A stretch of 64,000 nt of DNA. It comes from Planococcus citri. Lineage: Eukaryota; Arthropoda; Insecta; Hemiptera; Pseudococcidae. This document shows, in pieces, positions 1-13,124 of this stretch; position 1 is the first letter of the stretch; every line of letters begins with the position of its first letter. The stretch spans positions 52,638,001 through 52,702,000 of the forward strand of contig NC_088679.1 in assembly GCF_950023065.1 (NCBI RefSeq), read 5' to 3'. The position numbers and the translations under genes were made by a program. A model generated the notes under the pieces. That model was given only the letters and a program-made list of their open reading frames with translations. It was not told the origin of the DNA and searched no databases.

Positions 1-2256
1 AGTATGTTAATGAATTCGATAATTCGAACATTTTTCAAATAGGTACATATCTTTTTACAGAATTCAAACATGAGCTGCATTGTTTTTGTTTCTAAAATTT
101 TCAAAAAATCACCTCTATGTACTTCCTAATAATTTCATCACGTGTACCTCGGTACATAAAATTCATTCAAATTTAGTCTAAAAATGCAAAATATTTGATT
201 AAATGCCAAAATTTCACGAAGGAAAACATCTCACGGAAGAATGAAATTGCTTCATACACGAAAAGTAGGTACCTATCTATGTGTACAACATGCTGCACGA
301 GAATTATTAATTTTGCAAGTATATATACACTTACTGCATAAATGTATACAAATAGGTGCCACCACCATTTAAATGGAGCATGCAGTTATTTATTTTTTTA
401 TTGGCGAAGTTAAAAATTAACTTAGCTGAGTTTAGATATGCGCAACTATAGATAGGTACCTAAGAGTACTTATGCTCTGCTACACCATATAGCATGGATA
501 CATGTTATTTATTTTATTTACTTCCTAAACATAAAAAATTATCTAGGAAATATATTGCTTTCAGCATGTTACAAAGAACAGAAAAAGTTTATATTTTTCG
601 GAAGTAGATACATTACTCTTATTTTTTAAGCAATTCAACTTGAACGAATTTTCTCCGAATAATTCTCATATTCAGGAGCAGTAGTGTTAGTGGAAAACTA
701 ATTCAAAATCCCCACTTCCAATATTGGAAGAGGTGATGTAATGATACCATAATACAAAAATAATTATTAAAAAAAACCACAAAAAACAGAACATTGCAAA
801 ATGCAAACAATTTTAATTCATGAAAAATCTGCAAATAAACATTTGAAATGATCAGATCAAATCTACACAAAAGTTGGATTTCTTGTGAACATTTTTTTTT
901 CAATTTTTCGCTATAAAAATTACAGCAGTCCGAATTTATGTTTTGATTTTTGGCAAATTTCCAAAATAGAACTCATCTCTTTTCCAGTAAAACTGATGAA
1001 AATTTGTTCCTTCATTTTCCCCACATTTTTCCTAATTCTACCCAAAACGTATGAAATTTATTTTTTTTTTCAATTTCCTTCCACTTTCGAAATTCCAACT
1101 CCTATACTCCATTACTTCGGCCAATTCCAGTACAGGCTATGTGTTCTTTAGACTAGATTCAAATGTCAAAAAAACACCAAATATACCTACTTAGAGTATA
1201 GTAGAGCTAAGTTGAATGAGCTAGTCATAGAAACACACGACACGAGAAAATTTACCAACCCCCTTGTTACTGAGAAAAAATAAATACGAAGTGGAGGGTA
1301 TCTACTTAATAAATGCTTCATCATAAGTAAGAAGAGATTGTGGTAATCAAACACACGCATTCTAATAAATAAAAGCTTTCCAACCGTAATGTTCTGTTTA
1401 ATTATAAATACCTACCTATACCTAGCAGATGTATGATTTGAAACAGACTGAAGGCCATTTCTTCAAAGATTATTGAATATTAATTTTATGCAATTCGTAC
1501 AAATATTGGTCATTTATCATAAATAACATTACGATAATGTAGGCATCGTTTTTCCCTTTTTTAAATTTATTGCCAAAGTCTCCACAAGTACTACACAGTA
1601 CACATCGAAGAAAAAAATCATATCGCCAAAGCTATTCGGTCCGGTGAAATATATCCGAAGGTTGCGCAGGCTGTATAGGCAGAGAGAAAGAGATGTTCGG
1701 CATATACGCGAGTTCGCTTCCTTTTTTAATGATTCGATTAAAAGAAGAGCGTATTAGTCGTACAAGTATTTTACACGCTAGGAAGGTATTCCTTTTAATA
1801 TGCACACAAAAGATTCATTTTTCCGTGAATATATATTTCACATGGAATAAAAATGTAACAGGTCAACCAACCTAAATAAACGATCGATATTGGCCGAACA
1901 CGAACTACTTCGTTTCTACACACAAAGAGCAACAGCCTTTTCAAAAGAAGCACTCACTGTACACGTAATTTACCATTCGATACTAACTCGACGTCGGTAA
2001 CCGCCCATGTTTAAACAGCTACCAATGCTGCTGTTAATTTCCCATAATCAGTACATATATATTTTACTCTATTAAACTACCTACCTATGAAAATTAATAC
2101 CAATTTTCTCTCATTATTCGTCATAAAAACCCATTGCTTGTGGCGCAAGAAAACAAGTGTTCGTGTATGTAATATGTATACCTACATCGAGCGGATCCAT
2201 TTCACCGATTAAGAGAAATGTGTAGGTAGGTAGGTAGGTGCTTAGCTACTAGGTAG
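1..2256. other. Non-coding, no gene seen
   Basis: AT-rich sequence with frequent TAGGTA/TACCTA motifs and poly-T runs. Open frames are short (up to 88 codons) and low-complexity. A (TAGG)n microsatellite lies at 2222-2239. Confidence 0.7.
2222..2239. repeat. (GTAG)n microsatellite
   Basis: Four to five tandem GTAG units. A second array of the same unit lies at 29552-29570. Both extend the TAGGTA motif common across the window. Confidence 0.9.
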
Positions 2257-2259
2257 GTA

Positions 2260-2437
2260 CAGGGTGCGCAGAAATATCGAGTACCTCAACAAAGTTTTGT
2301 GTCAAATGTTTCGGTTGGTCACAGTGAATAACAATAGTTGTTGAACTGAGGTAATATAACATTCCACTAATCATATGCATCTATTTCACGTTGCCAACAT
2401 ATATTTTTAATAAAAAACTTTCTTTCTGCGCACCCTG
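2260..2437. mobile_element. Short MITE with TA duplication
   Basis: Perfect inverted ends CAGGGTGCGCAGAAA and TTTCTGCGCACCCTG, flanked on both sides by TA (2258-2259, 2438-2439). At 178 bp and without coding capacity, this fits a non-autonomous Tc1/mariner-type element. The superfamily is inferred from the TA duplication and the CAGGGTG terminus. Confidence 0.8.
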
Positions 2438-2439
2438 TA

Positions 2440-3429
2440 CGTAGGTTAGGTATACATAATTTATAATTAAATTCGCAAAAAACTATTGGTGCACAACCGA
2501 GGCAACTTTAAGTTGACTTCCTTTAAATCTTATTCCACTTTGCTTCATTATATGTACTTTACTTACTCACTAATGACTTTATGTTTTTGACAACTTTCAA
2601 AAGCTGCACGATGTACCTCATGTTAAACAAGAACAACACCGTAAACTTTACAACCTTTGTAAATGTTCGAATCTCGACTCAATGAAATAATATTGTCCCG
2701 GCGTGATATTTATATTGTACAGCGTGTCTTTTCTTTCTTTCTTCATTTTTTTCTCGCATCAAAAGAAGAAAAATCAACGTATGTATCTAAGAAAGTGAAT
2801 GCTCGAAACAGGAATTATTATTTTCAAAAGCTAAATTCGTTTTAAGTATAAATAAAATTGAAAGACATCGTAATGACAAAAATAAATAAATAAAATGAAT
2901 TCACTAGGTACCTACGAGTAGGTACGCAAGAAATTAGTTGGGGTATTGTACCGCTTCAAACTATTTACCTACTTATACAAAAGTCAAAAAAGTTGTTTAA
3001 TCTGAGAATTGAAGAGGTAGTTATTCTACGAGTAGGTAATACGAAATAGTTTGGTTAAATGGCTGAATATTGTCAAATCCACAGATCTCAGAAGTGAGGG
3101 TAAGGTTCAAAATGGTCCTCCTTTCTGATTTTGAAGTCACAGCAAATTAATTTTTTGAAAAAATGTCTATCAAAAAGGCGTGATAAGTATGTAGGTAGTA
3201 GGTACCTACGTACTTTTTTCAATTTTCAGCACCAACAAAAAAGGGTCAAGTTTTTAAATTTTTTTAGTTACCTAATTTATTCTCACAGCTAATAATTTTA
3301 TGACGATGCCTTAAAACGGTCGAGATCATTTTAACGAGCATCAATCAAAATCACAAGCACTCAAGTCCAATTTTAGCTCTTCGACAGCATTTTTAATTTT
3401 CTGGAAAAAATTGAAAAACTCGCTAGAAT
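2440..3429. other. Non-coding, no gene seen
   Basis: AT-rich, low-complexity sequence with scattered TAGGTACCTA motifs. One 60-codon open frame (2663-2845) has no recognisable content. Confidence 0.6.
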
Positions 3430-4160
3430 GTCTAAAAAAAAAAAACACCAAAAGTGATTGTTTTCGAGTCGAGCAAACGTAGGCTATATGCCCAATTGAA
3501 TAAATGAGTGAATTTTCGATCGTTTTGAAGCCTCCAGCGCAGCTTTCGATTTCACCAGAGTTTTGAAATTTTTCTAGAAGACGAGGAAATTATTTTGAGC
3601 GGCTAAAAATCGAATTGTACGTCATTTTCGACCTACTCAACGAGTTAATTCACATTTGGCTCGATTTCCAGGTAGTCATCTCAAATGCGTTTTTTTTTTT
3701 ACTAAAATATTTATGTGTATGAAAAGAAAATTCAAAAAATCAAGATTTACTGTTCGAAGGGAAATTTGTGAAGTTTGCACGAACGGTTTTGTCTCGTTTG
3801 AAACCAATCCTCTGAATCTGAATTTCACAATTCCAGTCATTGTAGCTAGAGCCCTCGGCGCGATTTTCAATCTCTCTTGAATTTTAAAATTTTTCCAGAA
3901 GGGTTGAAAATTTTTAAAAATTAGCACGAATGACTTTGATTCGTCTAAATCTAACCTCCCTAAGCCGAATTTTCTTGTTTCGAATAATTCTGTAGCCTCC
4001 AGCACGATTTTTAATTTTTTTAAAAGTTTGAAATTTCTCCAGAACACGTGGAAATTGATAAGGGGGTCGCTAAAAATCAGAGTGTCGCTTATTCTGGGTC
4101 CATTTAACGAGTTTATTCGCATTTGACCTGATTTCCAGGCTGACGCCTCATGTGAGTTTT
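3430..4160. repeat. Diverged direct repeats
   Basis: Blocks near 3520-3690 and 3985-4160 share the order GCCTCCAGC, TTTTGAAATTT-CTAGAA or CCAGAA, GAGGAAATT or GTGGAAATT, CTAAAAATC, AACGAGTT-ATTC and GATTTCCAGG. A partial third copy lies at about 3840-3900. A 148-codon minus-strand open frame (3676-4122) runs across the copies; its composition is that of translated repeat and I do not call it a gene. Confidence 0.6.
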
Positions 4161-7100
4161 TTTGACCAAAATATTTTTAATGATGAATTGGAGAATGCTG
4201 GTTTAAAAGCACCCTCGAGGTTTCCGTCTAAAAATTGGGTTAAATAAGGATAAACGCTTCAAGCAGATTTGAGAATAAGTCACAACTGGGTTTTCGCTGC
4301 CCATAAAAATTTTCATACCTTCTAGAGAAATTTTAAGATTCTGGAGGAAACGTGCGTATACTTTCGAAAAGCATCCATAATTTTCAATCTGCTCTCTCCC
4401 AGTTGATCATGATTTTTTTTTTTGAAAAACATAAATTTTTGTAAAATTAATAATCGTTGAAAATTTGAATAAAGAAAACTCAACTGAGAAATTCCGACTA
4501 GTTAAAATTTAACAGCGCGGAATTAACGTTACCGGAAGGGCAATTTCACTTGCAGTTTAAAACCCTACCAAGTTATTAGTTCATTCCCTATATCTAAGTC
4601 AACAAATTTAATATTAAACCACAAATTAAGCTACATTAAAATGTTTTAATTTAATTTATGTCGTTCGCTTCCGCGTTTCGGCAATTTTAAATCCAGACGA
4701 AAAACTAATGCCAGCCATTATTAAAGAGTTACACTGCCACCGCTTGTAATTAATTATTCAATAAATTTTTACCCTGATTCTGAAACCGTTTACATAATTA
4801 AGAAAAATAGTCAATACTCTTACCCAACTGTTACATCGCTTTTTTTCTCTCTCTTTATCCTCGCTCGTATCTACCTACTCAATTTTCATCGCAGTTCATC
4901 ATAATGCAAAACCTTGTCATGAAGTAGGTATTCTTTTCACAAAAACATCAACACCTCGACACTTAACTGTAAAGTATAAGTTTGCCTCCGCCTACGAAAA
5001 TTCAAATGTTGTGTCTGGCGAGGAAACGGTCGATTAGCTCTTATTCAAACAGCCTTTGTTATCCCTTTTATTATTTTTTATTCTGTTATTTTTTACTATA
5101 GCCGATCTATCGATGAAAGAAACTCGACAAAAAAAATCTAGAAAATAATTAAAATTTTTTCTCTTTTTTATTCAATTTTCTTTTTAAAGACAAATTTCGA
5201 ATATTGATTGAACTTAATTCTCAGTTCTAATGAAAAACACAAAACTAGTCAAAAAAAATCTCCTACGATGGGTGTAATAATCTATAATATCTAATTATAA
5301 ACACCTTTTTAAAAAAAAAAACTTAATTTCTTTTCGGTAAATTGAAACACTAAAAAGAAGCAGACCATAAGGTACCTACGCTACTTCGTAGAGCTATCAG
5401 CACGTATAAAATTTACTTAATCGAAAAATTTCAGGAAAACATATTAAAATAACCGCTCTTTGTGAAATTGACGATTGTTTACCATGTTTACTCTTTCTCA
5501 CAAAGTTATATACCCGTACGTTTTACCTATTTATATAGAATTTCCACAAAAACATTGAAAACTACCTACGGAAATTACTCGCTTTCGATGAAAAATTAAC
5601 ATAAAATAGAAGTTTTCCAATCGAGACCTCGTGAATAAATCACATATTCTGCGAGAAAAACAACCACAAATACTATAAATATCGTAAGTTCAACACGTAT
5701 AATTAAAATGAACGATGACAGCGTCACTTCGTTTATTGAATTATCAAACGTGGAATCTTAAAATGTACTTAAGTTAGTCGAAACGTTAAAAAAATCAACT
5801 TCTATATTTTCCAAGCATAACCCATAATAATCTTGTTTTATCGACTAATGTTATAAAATGCCTCAGATATCTAATCGGAAAATGAAGCGTTGAAAAAAGG
5901 GGGAAAATAACGTTCTATCGAGGTGAATAAAAAGTATACGCAGGATTTAAAAAATATCACCAATATTTGCATGAAAACTTTCACCAGCCCAACATGATTT
6001 TCTTCTCAACATTTAGAGCCTCGATGGTAAATTTGATTTTGAACTTGAATTAAACTTATATAGGTACTCGTACGTAGGACGTGCAGGTTGTGGGTAGATG
6101 CATTATGCAATTATATGTATTATAGGTGAACACGAAAAAATTATACTTACGTAATATGCTATAGGTATACCTAATCCAGGGAGACTTTGGGAAACTTATT
6201 TTGTTACAACATACCTATGTGTCTAGGTACTTTGTAGCAATTGAGTGGGTGGGGTACTGGGTAGGTAGTTGTTCTAAAATAAGTAATTTTGAAATTTTGT
6301 TGAAAAAGAGGAAATTCTGACGATCATTTCTGATAATATTAAGCTCCTATTTTGAAGTGAATTTTAATATATTCTATTTACCTCTCCCAAGAGAACGTTT
6401 TTCAAAACATCAATAAATATTTCATTTTTTAGAGATATTTTCAAGCTAAATAATTCACCATAAATTTAAAAAAATGGAAGTAAGGTAGAAAAAGAAACAT
6501 TACAAAATCCGATTTCACAAACCTTTTTCATTAATGAGTTTTAAGTAACACCCTTCACATTCTGAACAAAGCATATTATGGCAAAAGAGATAAGATAGCA
6601 ATTTTTTGAATTTACTTTTGTCTTCTCCTACATATAATAAGGACAGCAGTTACTGTACAACAAAAAGTTCAAAAATTCGACAAAAATCGAAAAATCAACT
6701 CGAGCAGCTAAAAATTGGAGGATGGGGCTTTTTTGAGGTCCTCTTTTGACCTGCCTAAGTTCTGTTCCGATTGGAGATTCCGGAGTAAAAAGGTTCTCTG
6801 GTGAGAAAAAAAGAAAAACAAAAAGTTCAAAAAACTCGAAAAATTGAAAAAAAAATTAAAGTCAACTAAAAAGGCAACTCGCAGAGGGAAAAACTTGAAA
6901 ATAATATTTTTAAAACTTGTTTTATTTACCACCGTGGTTGTTTCAAACAAATATACCTACCTGATAACGAAAACCTGATGAGACCAACTCTCACTCAATT
7001 TTTAGATATTTTTTACATCAATTTCAACAAATAAAAAAAACTGGTCTGCAAAAAATTACAAAAAGATTAGTTCAAAATCAACGCTTTCTAGCATAATCTA

Positions 7101-7549
7101 CCTAAAAATTTAATTTTTGAACTTTTGCTACATTTACTCATACTCACCTTACTCACTTCCAATTTTTTAAAAAATGACTTAGGAGCCTGGGCTCCTTTTA
7201 CTCGATTTTTCAATGTTTTTTACTTAATTTTTGGTTTTTAAAAAAGAGCTACGAAATGCTTCGTTTTTCATCTAAAAATTTGATCTACAACATCGTGATT
7301 TTTTCTGGCAGCAGTTTTTTTATTTCTCAATTTTTTATTCGAACCAATTAGGTATATTTCAAATTTTTTGGAAATAAAGCTCGAGTCAAATCTGAAAATT
7401 TTTCCCTTTTTTAAAAAATTTTTTATTGTGATTGTCTGCAAATGTGTTATAAAAAAACTGTTGGGAGGATTTTTATTTGATCGAATTAATTTAATGGACA
7501 TCTTCACTTTAAGCTGAAAACCACTCAGAAAAAAATTCTAATTTTGGAA
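4161..7549. other. Non-coding, no gene seen
   Basis: AT-rich with long A/T runs. No frame over 80 codons and no recognisable protein similarity. The part from about 4500 to 5800 is less repetitive than its surroundings and could be intron or conserved non-coding sequence, but nothing specific is visible. Confidence 0.6.
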
Positions 7550-8110
7550 GTATTCCGGGTGGAGAATTACGGGTCCTCGAAGAGGAAGCATTTTTTTAAA
7601 AAATCGTGGTTTTCTAGCTCACTCCAGTGCCTACGCAATCTGTTTTGAGAAGAATGACTCAGCCCTACAGCCAGTATTCGAGATTCTGCGTTGTTATTGA
7701 GCCAAAACATCGAAAGATAACATTTTGGGATACAGTTGTGTCAATTTTTCGGTCAAACTGAAAGAGGGTAAGTTTTTGGTTTTTTCGATCATTGGAACCA
7801 ATAATGGCCAAAAAACTGATACCCACTTACCACTGTATTCTGTATTCCAAAATTTCACAAGTCATATCTTCTGATGTTTTGGCGTAATAAATGCGAAATA
7901 TTCGCGAAGAAAAAATTTTCAAGGCAGGAATTAAGTAACTCAACAATAAGCGGGGTTTTCAATCGTCCAGTAAAATCCCAGAGTTGGTCTCGGATTTTGA
8001 TGTCAATGACCCACGTCAACCGAAAATCTCAAATACCATCATCTTTTAAAAATGGACTATTTTTCCCAAAACAGGTTAAGCGAAAAAACACGATTTTTTT
8101 TTAGAAACGC
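7550..8110. repeat. Palindromic dispersed repeat, copy 1
   Basis: The left half (AAAAAATCGTGGTTTTCT, CTGTTTTGAGAA, GCCAAAACATCGAAAGAT, TTTTGGGATACAG) is mirrored on the other strand by the right half (CTGTATTCCAAAAT, ATATCTTCTGATGTTTTGGC, CCCAAAACAGG, ACACGATTTTTTTTT). Related copies lie at 60375-60958 and 61451-62170. The unit looks like an old foldback-type non-autonomous transposon. Confidence 0.65.
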
Positions 8111-8994
8111 CCCCTTCTTTAGCTCGCCTCCCCCAACTTACAAAAATGTCATTGAATAATAAAATTTCCTGCTCCAGAACGAAATATGGTATGGCATTGG
8201 GATATCCAGAGGGGTTGCATAGAGGTTGCACCATTAATTTCTCATGTTGAGCATTTTGCCTCCTTTTTTATTTTAAGGGGCAAACATTTTTTTTGAAATT
8301 TGTAATTTCCACATTTATTGATTCTTTATTTTTTTAAAATTTTTTTTAAAAATTAAAAACAGGTGGAATCATTTTGACTCTCCACTGACAATTGTGTGTC
8401 TATGTCCAACTTGCTCGTGCACAGCAATTTGCCTATCCTTTTAATTTAACTTATTTAAGGGGCAAAAAATTTCGAGCTTCTGGTCTGTACAAATTTTTTT
8501 TTTAAATTCTGCCCCTCAAAATAAAAAAGTAGGCAACCTTCTCCACACGGCAAATGAACGGCAGAGCATACACGCATGTGTACCAGGAGTTGTTACTACC
8601 CTATCACTCGTTCCTGCGGAGCGATCGCGGGAAGAAACTGGTTTGTGACAATTGTCACCATGTTGTGGTCGGCGGGTTACCCATATTGTCTCTTCAGGGC
8701 CACTTCCAAAGTCGAATCATTTTCTGGGCGACTTTCAAACTAAGAAAAATATTTTCTCATTTGATACATCACTACCTGAACACACTCAATTAAATACTCA
8801 AATCATCAATAACTTTATTGCTCAGTATAATGATTTCATTTCATTTTAAGTACACCAATGGGTTGCGCGAAATCCATGGATCGCTATGGTTGTTTGGTTG
8901 TTTGTGATTGTGAGGTTTCGTGATTTCCACTTCAGTGCTTGTTCAGTATTCTTTCATGTGAACTATATGCTATACTTACCTACATCTTTAAACA
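8111..8994. other. Non-coding, no gene seen
   Basis: AT-rich repeats including two similar blocks around GGGGCAAA (about 8220-8300 and 8450-8540). Overlapping frames of 65-84 codons near 8554-9140 are unrecognised until the LINE similarity starts. Confidence 0.5.
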
Positions 8995-9660
8995 TGGAAA
9001 TTGAGAGCAGACTCAACAAAGTTGTGATCTTCACCGATTCACTAAATTCCATCTCTCAACTAAGATCTAAATGTAAGCAACATCCATTTGCCTCAGACAT
9101 CTCATCTCTCCAATGTGACATGGATGTTACCATAGCCTAGATTCCAGCCCACTCAGGAATTTCGGGAAATGAAACAGTAGACTTAGCAGCAAAGCAACCA
9201 TCAAGGATTTCACCTGTACCAGAAACACCTGTTCCAGTGTCTGATGTGATGGAAGCCATATGTTCATGCTTAATTCCCAGCCAAAGTCATACCACCAACA
9301 TTCAAGATTTACATAGGAAGCAGGACGTTGCCTTATGTCGTGTACGTACAGGCCAACCCTCCTCACCCACTCTCATCTGTTCAAAAACGAATCCCTCCAA
9401 TATGCTCTATATGCAAAGTCCAACTCACCATCTCCCACATCCTACTCACCTGTCAAGATCATACCAATTTAAGAAACTCACTTAACCTTCCTGAAACCCT
9501 ACCTGAAATAGCTCTTAACCCTTCAGTCTTACTCTCCTTTCTCCAAAAATCCAACCTCCTTTCATTAATGTAACAGTATAAAATGACCCCATGCTTCTGG
9601 CCTTGTAGCTGTACAGTGTACACAGCACGGTGACCAACCAACAGGTAACCCATAAATCAA
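8995..9660 (+). pseudogene. Decayed LINE ORF2 3' end (RNase H and C-terminus)
   Basis: Conceptual translation shows an RNase H segment, VVIFTDSLNSISQLRS (catalytic D in TDS), then after a stop IPAHSGISGNETVDLAAK (the H-SGI-GNE-D core). It continues into the C-terminal C-x2-C-x7-H-x4-C finger (CSICKVQLTISHILLTC) found in Jockey-type LINEs, ending at LLSLM and a stop at 9571-9573. The pieces lie in different frames, so it is broken by a stop and frameshifts. Its 5' part, including the RT, is missing. Confidence 0.85.
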
Positions 9661-12596
9661 AATGAAAGTTTTGTTTTCTTGTGAACCATCCTAATAAGTA
9701 ATAACCATATCTTTATTAGAAGTGGTAGTTTGAAGTTATGTTATTTGGACAGTATCATGCGAATGACCTGAGTGAAGTGAGGGAAAAATGTTTGGAAAAT
9801 TTATAATTCGATGTGAGAAATTGTCCTGATCACAACGTTTTTCATATTTGATCAATTTCTTGAAATTTTAATTTTGAAGAAGAGAGCCAAATTGGCTCAG
9901 CCCTAGCAAAACGAGATTTCGTTCAAAAATATTCCGATCATAAGCTGGTTCTGATGTACCTACTATTCAACTTCATGAAATGAAGAATTATAGTAGGTAT
10001 AGGTACGTAGGTAACTCGTAGGCACATAATGTGCAAGAGGTACGATAGCAAGTAGAAAATTACAGAATGAAAGCGGAAGGGTATTATGGTTATAGTTGAA
10101 AATATGGCTGTGCAAACCTTACGTACATACGTACATATTTTAAATTTTACATAGGTACGAACTACCTAGGCACTGCGTATTAATGGTTTGGCAAATTACT
10201 TTGTTACGTTCGCTCTTTATTACTCTTTATTTTGTACAAGTATTCACATGTAAATTAAACACTTTATAAGCATCGTTTCTTTTCTCTTTTTTTTTCATCT
10301 TTCTGATGCCGAATCGTGAGCAATTTCGACGTTGATTATTCATTTCGTGGGATCGTCAGTCATAAGCTAGCTTAACTAATTTTAAAAAGCTTCGTTATTA
10401 TTTTTCATTCGATTCAGAAGTATAAATACAATTTTTGCGGTGTTAATGAACAGTAAAATTTTTTCTACACGTAGTTAACTTATGTTTTACATATTCTTTT
10501 CGTTCTTTAAGATTTTTACCTAAATTGCACGAATTGTACTCACTCCAACAATCACACATAAACATATAAGCAGGTGAAAAAAAAATTATTCATCGTGTAT
10601 TTTTAGATAGAAAGCTCTATTTAAACTCGATGAATCTTTTCTTCGTTTGGAAAAATGTTAAACATGAAAAAATTATTTCATAAATCACTGGCGAAAAAAA
10701 CCGCGAAAAATTTACTCGATCGTTTCATTTCGTTAAAATGTTATACGTAGGTAGGTAAGTAAATTGCATACCTTTGTAATAAAGTATAACGCGTATTTCC
10801 AGCGACATTGGTAGCACATTTCTTAGAAAACAAAAAGGATAAGAAAAAAATAATAATAATAACACTCTAAAAAACGCTACACAATACACATACGTTAATC
10901 GCAATTCATTAAAAAAACACGATCGTCGAATTGTACGTAATACGATAAAACACGCTTTTGAAACATTATGAAGCGAGAGAGTTAAACGTTAAAGAACAAG
11001 TGAACATCATTTAAGGAATATTTTCCTTTGAAAGGAAAAGCCTGACGTCATGGTATGACGTCACGTTGTCTCAGCGTGGGACGAATTGAATGCTATTTGG
11101 CCGGCATTACATCTAGTAATCTTTGGACCTTTGAGCCATCATAAACAGATATCGAAAATAATAAAACGAGTATTTGACGATATTTAAACGCTGTTTTATT
11201 AATTTTTATGCGAAGGTTGCCATTAGCAAAGGTAAGGTAGAAAAACCCCCAAGGATTATTTTCCGTTTAAATGAGGCGACTATCTGCATCTACTACTACG
11301 TACCTTTCATATTGCCAATTATAATAGGTGCCCTGGCTACCCATGTGTACATACCTATTTCGATATTCTGTAGTTCGAATTTTTTGGTGATACTTTTAGA
11401 TTTCTTCGTCCGAAAAAAATGTGTACCTACCTGGATATACAAAAGGTAAAAATAGACAATACATACGAACGTTCAAGGTCACCCGGAAAATTTTCTAAAA
11501 ATAGTGTCGCAGGGTGTTTTCTGTTTTATTTCTTGTAGAATGCACGAGCGTGTAAACAGTACATACTTATACTCAGGTACTAATAATAGAAAAATGTATA
11601 AATATTAGGATTAATTTAATAGTCGAGTTATTATTTCAACTGGAAGTAATCATAAATAAAAATTTCTAATTAGAATGGAATTTAATTTAATTTTTGTTTT
11701 GTTATCTTCCAATAATGAAAACTGAACGAGAATAGGTAACGATTTTGAAGCGTTTGTTTATTGTTTATATCTCAACAAAGCCACATTTTCCCACAGACCA
11801 ATGACTCTTAGTCCAGGACGAATTAAATATAAAAAAATTACCAACTAGTTCGAAAACAAATTTTTCTGAAGAAATTTTATTTTGATGAAGCTCTCTTTAC
11901 TCTAGCAATATTATTATATGTACAATATAAAGGGTGTCCCAGCACAGAATAACCCCCTTTCACCAGCATCATAGGCAACCCATCCTGAGCATAAGTATGT
12001 ATGTTTGCCTACCCTGATATTTGAAGAGGCTGAATTACACTCTCGTGAACAGTTTTTGTTTTCGATTTTGTGACGAGACAATTTTGGTAAAAAAAAACTC
12101 ACTTGCAACAATTTTATGAATTTTAGCTTATATTATGCGAGTAGCATTCCAAAATTTTGAACCCCTTATATATTTTTGAGTAGATAAGATTGAGAAGTGA
12201 GGGTTGCGTCTTTAGATAGAGCATTTTTTTCCCTCGAGAAACCCTCTGTTGAAAGGAGGATACATTCAGTGCCATACACTATGCTAATTATGGCGTTTTT
12301 TCATAGGACCATCCTGTCTCACTTTCACATTCATTTCCCGAATATTCAACGAGCCATAAAATAACTCCACTTTTCGTACGGATAAAAACTGAAATAGCAC
12401 TTAGAATGCGGTTGAATTTATAAAGAAAGAAGAATTTAAAAAATGTTTGAAAATAAAAAAATTGAAAAATTTTCATTCGCAATTTTTCATAAAGTCAGCA
12501 TTAGAAAAATTGGCTTTGAAAAAAATTTCGCAAATCTTTTGAATGAGAAATAAGAAGGGCGTGAAACAATAAAATTACCCAAAAATGGAGAAAATT
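9661..12596. other. Non-coding, no gene seen apart from two CRE-like sites
   Basis: AT-rich sequence; the 91-codon frame at 11174-11449 is unrecognised. The stretch 10200-11150 is less repetitive and holds the paired TGACGTCA sites. An AGGGTGTCCCAGCA motif at 11930 resembles a mariner-type terminus, but I found no partner. Confidence 0.55.
11043..11063. promoter_or_regulatory. Two CRE-like sites
   Basis: Two perfect TGACGTCA palindromes (11043-11050 and 11056-11063), 13 bp apart, just after the palindromic TTTTCCTTTGAAAGGAAAA (11021-11039). TGACGTCA is the consensus for CREB/ATF bZIP factors. Two perfect copies so close are unlikely in AT-rich filler, so this may be an enhancer or promoter part; no gene is visible beside it. 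Confidence 0.45.
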
Positions 12597-13124
12597 TATT
12601 TTATTTATTTCATTTAATGAGCCATATACAGCAACTTATCGGCTAGAGGCTCGTATTTACGAGTGAAAAGCTTAAAATTAGGTTATACAGGAAATAAAGA
12701 TAAGTATGTACATACAATTTTAAATTTTTTTATCTAATTTTGTTGAGATTAGAAATTTAATTACTTCGTCTGTGCGAGAAGGGTTGTCAGAGAGGAGGAC
12801 CTGTAGTTGGTTAGAACTTAGGTGTCTGGAGCGTTCATTGTGGTAGGAAGGGCAGTCTATTAGTAGATGAGCAATGTTTAGGGGGATATTGTTGCATTCT
12901 GGGCATAACGGAGGAGGCTGTTTCAGGAATATGAATTGGTGAGTGAGAAGGGAGTGGCCAGTCCTGAGTCGCGTGAGAAGAACCTCAGATTTACGTTGAT
13001 GTTGCTCAGAAGTTTTCCATAAAGATGTGGTGTTTTTAATGCTTTTGAGTTTATTTGAACTTGGGACTTGAGACCATGAAGATTGAAATACTTCGTGCAT
13101 TAGTCTTTTGGAATGGAGTTTCAA
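12597..13124 (-). pseudogene. 5'-truncated LINE 3' end
   Basis: A 134-codon frame (13124-12720) matches the C-terminus of Jockey-type LINE ORF2: WSQVPSSNKLKSIK, then RLRTGHSLLTHQFIF, then a C-x2-C-x8-H-x4-C finger (CPECNNIPLNIAHLLIDC). A stop and short 3' UTR follow, reading GGCTCATTAAATGAAATAAATAAA, a tail common to such elements. RT and RNase H are absent, so this is a dead 5'-truncated insertion. The frame itself is undamaged. Confidence 0.88.

Noticed and set aside
3676..4122. 148-codon minus-strand frame
   Set aside because: It runs through diverged direct repeats and its protein is their translation. No domain or conserved motif.
11930..11960. Mariner-type MITE starting AGGGTGTCCCAGCA
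   Set aside because: No inverse terminus or TA-flanked partner could be found nearby.
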